From: Oceanithermus desulfurans
GTDB taxonomy: Bacteria; Deinococcota; Deinococci; Deinococcales; Marinithermaceae
Direction of reading: 5' to 3'
DNA: 64,000 bases
NCBI RefSeq assembly: GCF_014201675.1
Contig: NZ_JACHEZ010000002.1
Coordinates: 248,001-312,000, forward strand
In this document: positions 16,620 to 23,277 of the stretch, one piece after another
Layout: every line of letters starts with the position of its first letter
How positions within the stretch are numbered: the first letter of the stretch is position 1
Made by a program: the position numbers and the translations under genes
Notes under the pieces: model-generated
Databases searched by the model: none
What the model saw: the letters and a program-made list of their open reading frames with translations, nothing else
What the model was told of the DNA's origin: nothing

Positions 16620-18671
16620 CTAGGGCGAGGTCAGGATCACCCCGTCCCGGCCCACCGCCGCGAAGGTGCCCGGGCGGTAGGCCACGGCGTAGAGCCACTC
16701 GTCCGTGGGCCGCTCCGCCGCGGTCCAGGTCGCGCCGTCGGGGGAGGTGTACACGGCCCCCTCGCTGCCCACGGCGACGAAGCCGCCCGCGCCGTAGGCC
16801 AGCCCGAAGAAGGAGGCGTCCGCGCCCATGTCGCGCAGCGTCCACGTCTCGCCGTCGGGGGAGGTGAGCACGGCGCCGCCGTCGCCCACCGCCACGAAGA
16901 GGCCGCCACCGTAGGCGACGGCGTTGAGGTCGCGGTAGGTGCCGCTGGTGTGCGCGGTCCAGTTCGCGCCGTCGGGGGAGGAGATCAGGGTGCCTTCCTG
17001 GCCCACCGCCACGAAGCGGCCCGCGGCGAAGACGACGCCCTGGAGCCAGCGGTAGCTGCCGGAGTCCTGCTTGCTCCAGGTTTCGCCGGCGGGCGAGGTG
17101 AGAACCTGGCCCCCGTACCCCACGGCCACGAAGACCCCGTTGCCGTAGGCGACGGCGGAGAGGTCGTCGTAGGTTCCCGACCTCCGCGACGTCCAAGCTT
17201 CGCCGTCGGGGGAGCTTAGGACCGTGCCGCCCGCCCCCACGGCCACGTAGGCCCCGGGCCCGCGGACGGCGCCGTAGAGGGAGTACCCCGAAGCCGGGGC
17301 GCGCTCAGTCCAGTCCGCCCCGTCGGTGGAGGCCACCACCGCCCCGCCGTACCCCACGGCGAGGAAGCCCCCGCCGTCGGCGATGACGGCGTTGAGGCTG
17401 TCGCGGGTGCCGCGCGGGCGGCGCGCCCAGGTGGCGGCGTCGGACGAGGTGAAGACCGCGCCCCCCTCGCCCACGGCCAGGTAGACGTCCCCGCCGTAGG
17501 CCACGCCGGCCAGCGCGTGGTAGCCGCCGGTGCGGTGGAGGCTCCAGCTCGCTCCGTCTGCGGAGCTGAGAACGGCGCCGCCGTCGCCCACGACGACGTA
17601 GCGGCCTCCGCCGAAGGCGGCGGCGGAGAGGTTGTAGCTCGTGCCCGCGTCGCGCGCGGTCCAGGTCGCGCCGTCCGGTGAGGTGAGGAGGGCGCCGCGG
17701 AAGCCGGCGGCCACGAAGCCCCCGTCGCCGTAGGCCACCGCGCTCAAGGGAGCGCTCGTGCCCGCGTCCTGCGTGGTCCAGACGCGCCCGTCGGGGGAGG
17801 TGAGCACGGCGCCGCCGGACCCCACCGCCGTGAAGACGCCGTTGCCGTAAGCGACGGAGCGGAGTTCCTGATCCGTACCCGAGACCTGTTGGTCCCAGAC
17901 CGCGCCGTCGGCCGAGGTGTAGACCGCGCCCCCCTCGCCCACGGCCAGGTAGACCCCTCCGCCGTAGGCGACGCCCAGCAGGTTGCGCGTCGTCCCCGAG
18001 GTCCGGGGGCTCCAGGCCTCGCCGTCCGCCGAGGTGAGCACGGCGCCGGCGTCGCCCACGGCCACGAAGGCGCCGTCGCCGTAGACGACCCCGTTCAACC
18101 GGGGGTACCCGTCGGCCGCGTGCAGCGTCCAGTCCGCGCCGTCGGGCGAGGTGAGGAGGGCGCCGCTCGCCCCCACGGCCACGAAGCGGTCGGCCTCGTA
18201 GGCCACGGCGCGCAGCGCCACCGAGCGCGGCGTCCAGCTGGCCCCCGTCCCGCTCGCGACGGTCAGGGTCAGCGCCGTCGCGGCCGTCGCCTCCGCGGCC
18301 CGCCCCTGCAACCGCAGGTCCAAAACGTCGGGGGCCACCGTGAGGTCGGCGGCGAGGTCGAGGGTCAGCTGCGCGGTGGCGCCGGCCACCTCGACGCGCT
18401 CGGGGGACAGGTGGAGGCCCGCCGGCGCGGCGGTGCCGTCCGCGGCTTCCAGGCGCAGCTCCACCGCTCCGGTAAAGCCGTCGTGGGGGGTCAGGGTCAG
18501 GGTCAGCCCGGCGCCCTCGCCGCCGGGCACCAGGGTGAGCTGGTCGGGGTTGAGTGCGAGCGTGAAGCCCGGCTCGGGCGGAGGCGCGGCCTCCCCGCCG
18601 CAAGCGGCCAGAACCGCCGCGGTGAGCAAAAGCAGGCCTGCGGTGCGCATCCCTTGGGCAAGTCTCTTCAT
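16620..18671 (-). CDS. Lipoprotein with fourteen 39-residue propeller-like repeats
   Basis: A 683-residue lipoprotein: signal peptide with lipobox VLAACGG, a domain of about 110 residues that looks Ig-like, then thirteen full repeats and one C-terminal partial repeat of exactly 39 residues. The consensus is roughly L..VAYG.G.FVAVG.GG.VLTSPDG..W, similar to the WD/BNR-like repeats that build beta-propeller blades. Fourteen blades would fit two seven-bladed propellers. The role is probably binding at the cell surface; no catalytic residues are visible. The ATG at 18671 is preferred over one six bases upstream because AAAGGA lies at the right distance. Confidence 0.8.
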   Translation of the reverse strand: MKRLAQGMRTAGLLLLTAAVLAACGGEAAPPPEPGFTLALNPDQLTLVPGGEGAGLTLTLTPHDGFTGAVELRLEAADGTAAPAGLHLSPERVEVAGATAQLTLDLAADLTVAPDVLDLRLQGRAAEATAATALTLTVASGTGASWTPRSVALRAVAYEADRFVAVGASGALLTSPDGADWTLHAADGYPRLNGVVYGDGAFVAVGDAGAVLTSADGEAWSPRTSGTTRNLLGVAYGGGVYLAVGEGGAVYTSADGAVWDQQVSGTDQELRSVAYGNGVFTAVGSGGAVLTSPDGRVWTTQDAGTSAPLSAVAYGDGGFVAAGFRGALLTSPDGATWTARDAGTSYNLSAAAFGGGRYVVVGDGGAVLSSADGASWSLHRTGGYHALAGVAYGGDVYLAVGEGGAVFTSSDAATWARRPRGTRDSLNAVIADGGGFLAVGYGGAVVASTDGADWTERAPASGYSLYGAVRGPGAYVAVGAGGTVLSSPDGEAWTSRRSGTYDDLSAVAYGNGVFVAVGYGGQVLTSPAGETWSKQDSGSYRWLQGVVFAAGRFVAVGQEGTLISSPDGANWTAHTSGTYRDLNAVAYGGGLFVAVGDGGAVLTSPDGETWTLRDMGADASFFGLAYGAGGFVAVGSEGAVYTSPDGATWTAAERPTDEWLYAVAYRPGTFAAVGRDGVILTSP

Positions 18672-18790
18672 CGGCATCCTTTCCTGGGCTTTACGGAATC
18701 CTGCTCCTGGTCGGCTCGTTTCGGAGATGGTATAGCCTCTCTCGTAACCGTTTCATATAAAGCCCACGGGAGTATACCCCGCCCGCCGAT

Positions 18791-18820
18791 GCCCCCGTGT
18801 CGCCCAGACGACACGGGGGC
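18791..18820. promoter_or_regulatory. Perfect 12-bp inverted repeat in a divergent promoter region
   Basis: GCCCCCGTGTCG (18791-18802) pairs perfectly with CGACACGGGGGC (18809-18820) around a 6-base loop. It lies between two divergent genes, so it is unlikely to be a simple terminator. A regulator-binding site or mRNA leader structure is possible. No T-run follows on either strand. Confidence 0.45.
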
Positions 18821-18842
18821 GTGACCCCTTCGTGATGGTTGC

Positions 18843-18857
18843 GGGAGGGTTCCGTGA
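18843..18857 (+). promoter_or_regulatory. Motif shared with the two-component operon promoter
   Basis: GGGAGGGTTCCGTGA lies just upstream of GCGCCTAGCCTG, where TAGCCT can serve as -10 box. The same arrangement (GGGAGGGTTTCGTGA, then GCGCCATACTG) precedes the response regulator gene at 21940. A half-copy TTCGTGA also occurs at 18829-18835, 21 bp upstream. Confidence 0.55.
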
Positions 18858-18907
18858 GGGGGTGCGCCTAGCCTGCGGGGGAGCTGGACGCTCGAAAGGA
18901 GACGCAC

Positions 18908-19639
18908 ATGAAACGACGGATCGTAACGCTGGGACTGGCCGGGCTGCTGCTGGGCGCCGTGGCGCAGATGGGCTCGGACGCGGGCAAGGACAAGATGGGC
19001 GGCTCGGAGATGATGGGCGAGTACACCTTCCAGGTGCGGGTCGAGAACGTGAGCACCGCGGGCACGCTCAAGACCATGGGGGGCGGCGTGGCCGTGCCGC
19101 TGGCGCCGGGCGTCTGGGTGGTGCACGAGGGCGCGAACCCCCTCTTCACGCCGGGCCGGGCCGCGGGGCTGGGGCTCGAGCAGCTGGCCGAGGACGGCGA
19201 CCCCGCCGCCCTGGCGGCGGCGCTGGAGATGAAGCCGGGGGTCGCCGTGGTGGGCGTCTTCGCGGTGCCCGAGGGCCAGATGGACCCCGCCCCGATCCTT
19301 CCGGGTCAGGCCTACACCTTCACCGTGACCGCCGCCCCGGGGGCGCGGCTTTCGCTGGCCACGATGTTCGTGCAGTCGAACGACTGGTTCTACGCCCCGG
19401 GGCCCGAAGGCATCGAGCTCTTCCCCATGGACCACCCGCTCGAGGGCGAGGTGACGACGCTCATCAAGCTCTGGGACGCCGGCACCGAGGTGAACGAACC
19501 CGCCGGCGAGGGCCCCAACCAGGCGCCGCGGCAGATGGGCAAGAACTACGGGGCCGACGAGGGCGGCGTGGTGCACGAGGCGATGGGCGCAGAGCTCACC
19601 GGGCCGGTGATCCGGGTGACGGTCACGCCGGTGAAGTAA
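18908..19639 (+). CDS. Exported spondin-domain protein
   Basis: A 243-residue protein with an N-terminal signal peptide (MKRRIVTLGLAGLLLGAVAQ). The mature part matches the spondin N-type beta-sandwich seen in bacterial exported proteins: FQVRVENVSTAGT, then LSLATMFVQSNDWFYAPGPEG, and WDAGTEVNEPAGEGPNQAPR near the end. Bacterial members are extracytoplasmic, and the eukaryotic homologue binds matrix or lipid; the bacterial role is unknown. AAAGGAG lies before the ATG. Its promoter shares a 15-bp motif with the neighbouring two-component operon, so it is a candidate target of that system. A strong terminator follows. Confidence 0.85.
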   Translation: MKRRIVTLGLAGLLLGAVAQMGSDAGKDKMGGSEMMGEYTFQVRVENVSTAGTLKTMGGGVAVPLAPGVWVVHEGANPLFTPGRAAGLGLEQLAEDGDPAALAAALEMKPGVAVVGVFAVPEGQMDPAPILPGQAYTFTVTAAPGARLSLATMFVQSNDWFYAPGPEGIELFPMDHPLEGEVTTLIKLWDAGTEVNEPAGEGPNQAPRQMGKNYGADEGGVVHEAMGAELTGPVIRVTVTPVK

Positions 19640-19659
19640 GCCCCTTCGCCAGCGAACCC

Positions 19660-19687
19660 GGGCCCGCTGCGTGCGGGCCCTTCCTTT
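19660..19687 (+). terminator. Rho-independent terminator after the spondin gene
   Basis: Stem GGGCCCGC (19660-19667) and GCGGGCCC (19673-19680) with a 5-base loop, followed by TTCCTTT. It lies about 20 bp after the spondin stop codon. Confidence 0.8.
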
Positions 19688-19820
19688 GTAGGTTCCGCAC
19701 GGAAGCGCGCGGTCTAGAGGACGCGCTGCGCCCGTCTCCTGGGGCTCTCCGCACGGCCCCCGGGAGAACGGCCCGCGCGGGGCGAGCCCGGCATGAACCG
19801 CCGGGGGCGGACCGGAGGCG

Positions 19821-21248
19821 TCAGATCGCGGGGAGGCGCAGCACGAAACGGCTGCCCTCGCCCGGTGCGCTCGCCGCCTCGATGCGGCCGCCGTGCAGCC
19901 GCAGCGCCTGCTGGGCGATGGCGAGCCCCAGGCCGGAGCCGCCGTCGCGCTTGCGGAAGGTTCGCTCGAAGAGGTGGGGCAGGTCTTCGGGGGCGATGCC
20001 GGAGCCGGTGTCGGCCACCGCGACCCGCGCCTCGCCGTCCTTTTCGGCGAGGCGCACGGCCACCCGGCCGCCTTTTGGGGTGTGCTCCAGCGCATTGGCC
20101 AGCACGTTGACGAGCGCCCGCTCCAGCAGCCCCGCCTCGCCCTTCACCAGCAGCGGCCCCGGCGGCGGGGCCAGCTCGAGCGCCACCCCCCGGGCCTCGA
20201 AGCGCGGCCGCAGCTCGAGGACCACGTCCTGCACCAGCTCGGCGAGGGCCAGGGGCTCGGGGGCGAAGGGCCAGGCCCCCGACTCGAGCCGGGCGAGGGT
20301 GAAGAGGTCGTCGGTCATCCGCGCCAGCCGCGCCGCCTGGGCGCGGGCCGCGGCCAGGTAGCGGACGCGGTCGGCCGCGCCGAGCCGCTCCCCTTCCTGC
20401 TCCAGCGTCTCCAGGTAGCCCGAGAGCACCGCCAGCGGGGTGCGCAGGTCGTGCGAGACCCCGGCCACCAGCTCGCGCCGGTGGCGGTCGGCCTCGCGCT
20501 CGGAGGCCAGCAGCGCCCGCACCCGCCCCGCCAGCTCGGCGAAGCGCGCGTGCAGGCGGTCGATCTCGTCACGCTCACCCGCCGCCGCCGACGGCAGGCC
20601 GACCTCGGTGGCGGGGTCGAAGCGCTCCATCGCCGCCTCCAGGGCGGTGAGCCGGCGCGTCAGCCCCCAGGCGGTGCCCGCGGCCACCAGCGCCGCCAGC
20701 AGCACCAGCCCCAACCCCGCCCAGAGCGCAAGCCGCAGCACGGTGCTGCCGGCCACGGCCTCGGCCACCGAGTCGAGGGCGCGGTCGGAGAGGAGGACGT
20801 AGATCCAGCCGCCGCCGGGCACCGGCGCGGCGGAGAAGACCTGGCGGCCGCGGGGGCGCTTGGGGTCGTCGCCCAGGAGCGGGCCCCGCACCTCGCCGCG
20901 CAGGAAGCGCTCCAGCGGACGCAGGTCCACCCGCTTTCGCACCAGCGCCTCCATGGGGGGCGAGGCCCCCACGATGCGGCCCTGCGCGTCGAGCAGGTAG
21001 ACCTCGACGCCGGGGTTGATCATGGCCAGCTCCGCGGCCAGCGCGTCCAGCGCGCCCGCGCGCTCTCCGCCCACCATCAGCCCCGGCCGCAGGTGCAGCA
21101 GGTTCTCGGCGAGGCCGCGGTACTGGTTCTGGGCGATCTCCTGGTGGTAACGGCGCGCGGCGTCGAGCGCCCCCCAGACGAAGAGGGCCCCCAGCGGCAG
21201 CACCAGCAGCGAGAAGGCCAGCGCCAGCCGCGCCGCCAGGCTCCTCAC
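19821..21248 (-). CDS. Two-component sensor histidine kinase
   Basis: A 475-residue membrane sensor kinase. The N-terminus has a membrane helix (LALAFSLLVLPLGALFVWG), then an extracytoplasmic region of about 135 residues and a second helix (LALWAGLGLVLLAALVAAG). A HAMP linker, the HisKA box with phospho-acceptor His (ELVAGVSHDLRTPLAVLSGY) and an HATPase domain follow (N-box VNVLANALEHTPKGG, G1 VADTGSGIAPEDL, G2 GGSGLGLAIAQQAL). It phosphorylates the response regulator encoded just upstream; the genes overlap as GTGA. The sensed signal is unknown. The nearby spondin gene is a likely regulon member. Confidence 0.93.
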   Translation of the reverse strand: MRSLAARLALAFSLLVLPLGALFVWGALDAARRYHQEIAQNQYRGLAENLLHLRPGLMVGGERAGALDALAAELAMINPGVEVYLLDAQGRIVGASPPMEALVRKRVDLRPLERFLRGEVRGPLLGDDPKRPRGRQVFSAAPVPGGGWIYVLLSDRALDSVAEAVAGSTVLRLALWAGLGLVLLAALVAAGTAWGLTRRLTALEAAMERFDPATEVGLPSAAAGERDEIDRLHARFAELAGRVRALLASEREADRHRRELVAGVSHDLRTPLAVLSGYLETLEQEGERLGAADRVRYLAAARAQAARLARMTDDLFTLARLESGAWPFAPEPLALAELVQDVVLELRPRFEARGVALELAPPPGPLLVKGEAGLLERALVNVLANALEHTPKGGRVAVRLAEKDGEARVAVADTGSGIAPEDLPHLFERTFRKRDGGSGLGLAIAQQALRLHGGRIEAASAPGEGSRFVLRLPAI

Positions 21249-21940
21249 CCCTCTCCGCCTCCGAAGCGGTAGCCCACGCCCCAGACGGTCTCGACGTAGA
21301 CGGGGTTCTTGGCGTCGGGCTCGATCTTGGCGCGCAGGCGGTTGATGTGCGAGTTGACGGTGTGCTCGTACCCCTCGAATCCCGCCCCCCAGACGCGCTC
21401 GAGCAGCTCGGCGCGGGTGTAGACGCGGCCGGGGTGGCGCGCCAGCTCGAAGAGCAGGTCGAACTCGCGGGCCGTCAGGTTCACGGGCCGCCCGCCGACG
21501 CGCACCCGCCGGGCGGCGGGGTCGATCTCGAGCCCGCGGTAGACGAGCCGCCCCGCGGGCTCCGCCTCCGGGGCGGCGACGCCGCGCCTCAGCAGCGCCC
21601 GCACCCGCGCCTCCAGCTCGCGCAGCGAGAAGGGCTTGGTCAGGTAGTCGTCCGCGCCCAGCTCGAGCCCCAGCACACGGTCCACTTCTTCGGCGCGGGC
21701 GGTGAGCATCAGCACCCGCGGGTAGCCGGGCCGGCGGCGCAGCCGCTCGACGATCTCGAAGCCGCTCACCCCCGGCAGCATCACGTCGAGGACGAGCAGG
21801 TCGTGGCCGCCCTCGAGCGCCTCCGCCAGCCCCGCCTCGCCGTCGTGCACGACGCGCACGGCGTGGCCGGCGCGTTCCAGCTGGGCGGCGGCGAGGGCGG
21901 CGATCTCGCGGTCGTCTTCGACGATCAGGATCCGCGCCAT
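21245..21940 (-). CDS. OmpR/PhoB-family response regulator
   Basis: A 231-residue response regulator. The receiver domain carries the acidic pair EDD (residues 8-10), phospho-acceptor Asp in DLLVLDVMLPG (near residue 52) and conserved Lys in DDYLTKPFSLREL. The C-terminal winged helix ends with the OmpR-type wing (YTRAELLERVWG, HINRLRAKIEPD, VWGVGYRF). It is first in the operon with the kinase. A CATACT box five bases before the ATG gives a leaderless transcript. Upstream lies the 15-bp motif also present at the spondin promoter, consistent with autoregulation. Confidence 0.94.
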   Translation of the reverse strand: MARILIVEDDREIAALAAAQLERAGHAVRVVHDGEAGLAEALEGGHDLLVLDVMLPGVSGFEIVERLRRRPGYPRVLMLTARAEEVDRVLGLELGADDYLTKPFSLRELEARVRALLRRGVAAPEAEPAGRLVYRGLEIDPAARRVRVGGRPVNLTAREFDLLFELARHPGRVYTRAELLERVWGAGFEGYEHTVNSHINRLRAKIEPDAKNPVYVETVWGVGYRFGGGEG

Positions 21941-21962
21941 GCCTCAGTATGGCGCAAGGGGT

Positions 21963-21977
21963 TCACGAAACCCTCCC
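21963..21977 (-). promoter_or_regulatory. Motif shared with the spondin promoter, operon copy
   Basis: On the minus strand GGGAGGGTTTCGTGA, 14 of 15 bases identical to 18843-18857. It is followed at near-equal distance by GCGCCATACTG, with CATACT as -10 box of the response regulator gene. It occupies the short gap between the alpha/beta hydrolase stop and the regulator start. Confidence 0.55.
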
Positions 21978-21978
21978 G

Positions 21979-22758
21979 TCAGGCCCCGGCCCAGAAGGTG
22001 CGCAGCCGCTCGACGAAGCGGTCGGGGTCGACAAGGTGGGGGTAGTGGCCGTAGTCGGGCCAGACCTCGACGGCCGCGCCGGGAATGCGCGCCGCCAGCC
22101 AGTCCACGTAGTCCGGCCCCGGGTCGATGCCGTGGAGCGCCAGGTAGGGCGTCCGGTACCCCTCGAGCAGCTCGTTCACCAGCACCGCCAAATCGTCCTC
22201 CGAAAGGACCCAGACGTCGTGCCAGATGCCCAGCACGGCCTCCTGGAGCGGTCGGCGCAGCGCCTGCAGGCGGGTGCGCTCGGCGGGGTCCAGGCGCTCG
22301 CCCTCGAGCTGGCCCATCAGCTGCTCCATCACCGGCCCGAAGGTAGCGGGGTCTTCCAGCGGCGCCCGCAGGGGCTCGAGCATGGCCTTGAACCCCGCGA
22401 GCGCCAGCGGTTGGTCCACGTTCGCCACCGAACGCACCGGGTAGGCGTTGCCGAGCGCCGTAGCGACCAGGCCCCCCAGCGAGTGTCCCACCACGTCGGG
22501 GCGGGCGACGCCTGCGGCCTCGATGACCGCGATCGCGTCGGCGACCATCGCCGCCAGCCCGTAGCCGTCCGCGCGCTCCGAGGCCCCGTGGCCGCGCAGG
22601 TCGAGCCGCACCACGGTGCGCTCCCCGGCCAGCCGCCGCGCCACCGGATCCCAGGCCCGCAGGTTTTCGGTGATCCCGTGCACCAGGACGACCGGCGGCC
22701 CCGAGCCTTCGGCGGTCCAGGCGATACGGGTGCCGTCCGCACTCGTCGCGTGGTTCAT
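21979..22758 (-). CDS. Alpha/beta-fold hydrolase
   Basis: A 259-residue alpha/beta hydrolase. The oxyanion region reads GSGPPVVLVHGITENLRAW (residues about 18-36), the nucleophile elbow is VVGHSLGGLVATALG with Ser in GHSLG (near residue 90), and the catalytic His is probably in the C-terminal DYGHYPHLVDPD. The family includes esterases, lipases and haloperoxidases; the substrate is not predictable. AAGGAGG lies five to six bases upstream of the ATG. It diverges from the ArsR gene and precedes the two-component operon on the same strand. Confidence 0.87.
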   Translation of the reverse strand: MNHATSADGTRIAWTAEGSGPPVVLVHGITENLRAWDPVARRLAGERTVVRLDLRGHGASERADGYGLAAMVADAIAVIEAAGVARPDVVGHSLGGLVATALGNAYPVRSVANVDQPLALAGFKAMLEPLRAPLEDPATFGPVMEQLMGQLEGERLDPAERTRLQALRRPLQEAVLGIWHDVWVLSEDDLAVLVNELLEGYRTPYLALHGIDPGPDYVDWLAARIPGAAVEVWPDYGHYPHLVDPDRFVERLRTFWAGA

Positions 22759-22835
22759 CTTTCCCTCCTTGCTTTTTCATCATACTACGGCTTTATATCC
22801 CTGCCGTTAGGGGTGGATTCAGCTAGAATGGGGGC

Positions 22836-23195
22836 GTGGCTCGAGACGACGACGCTGTCTGCACCACGTTGACGCTGCACCCCGAGGCGCTCGAGCGCGC
22901 GCGGGCCGCCCTTCCCGACGCCGACACGATCGCACGGGCCTCGGTGCTGCTCAAGGCCCTGGCCGACCCCACGCGGATGCGCATCCTGCTGGCCATGAAG
23001 CAGGGGGAGCTGTGCGTCTGCGACCTCTCGCACCTGCTGGGCATGAGCCAGAGCGCGATCAGCCACCAGCTGCGGGTGCTCCGCGACACCCGGCTGGTGA
23101 GCTGGCGGCGCGAGGGGCGCCAGGTCTTCTACCAGCTCGCCGACCAGCACGTCGAGGAGATCCTGGAAGACGCGCTCGAGCACGCTAGAGAGTAG
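22836..23195 (+). CDS. ArsR/SmtB-family metal-responsive repressor
   Basis: A 119-residue winged-helix repressor. The segment GELCVCDLSHLLGMSQSAIS carries the CVC motif typical of metal-sensing ArsR/CadC/CmtR proteins, and the next residues HQLRVLRDTRLV form the recognition helix. A His/Glu-rich C-terminal helix (DQHVEEILEDALEHARE) could form a second metal site. Such proteins release DNA when bound to Zn, Cd or Pb. The next gene is a Zn/Cd/Pb-exporting ATPase, so it very likely controls that gene. The GTG is six bases after TAGAAT (22824-22829), so the mRNA is probably leaderless. Confidence 0.9.
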   Translation: MARDDDAVCTTLTLHPEALERARAALPDADTIARASVLLKALADPTRMRILLAMKQGELCVCDLSHLLGMSQSAISHQLRVLRDTRLVSWRREGRQVFYQLADQHVEEILEDALEHARE

Positions 23196-23242
23196 CGGCA
23201 CGCCAGCACGCTTTGCATTATGTTTTGGCGTATACGTAATAC

Positions 23243-23271
23243 TTGACCAACTGCTCATATTTACATAAGAT
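23243..23271 (+). promoter_or_regulatory. Promoter of the metal-exporting ATPase gene
   Basis: -35 TTGACC (23243-23248), 17-bp spacer, -10 TAAGAT (23266-23271), with the ATG six bases after the -10. An imperfect dyad CTCATATTTACATAAG (23254-23269) overlaps the -10 and could be the ArsR operator. The surrounding 60 bp are clearly less GC-rich than the genes. Confidence 0.65.
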
Positions 23272-23277
23272 GGAGCC

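Noticed and set aside
15054-17219. Rightward open frame of 721 codons
   Set aside because: Runs antisense through the SdpI-like, nucleoside hydrolase and repeat-lipoprotein genes, has no family motif, and reflects third-position GC bias.
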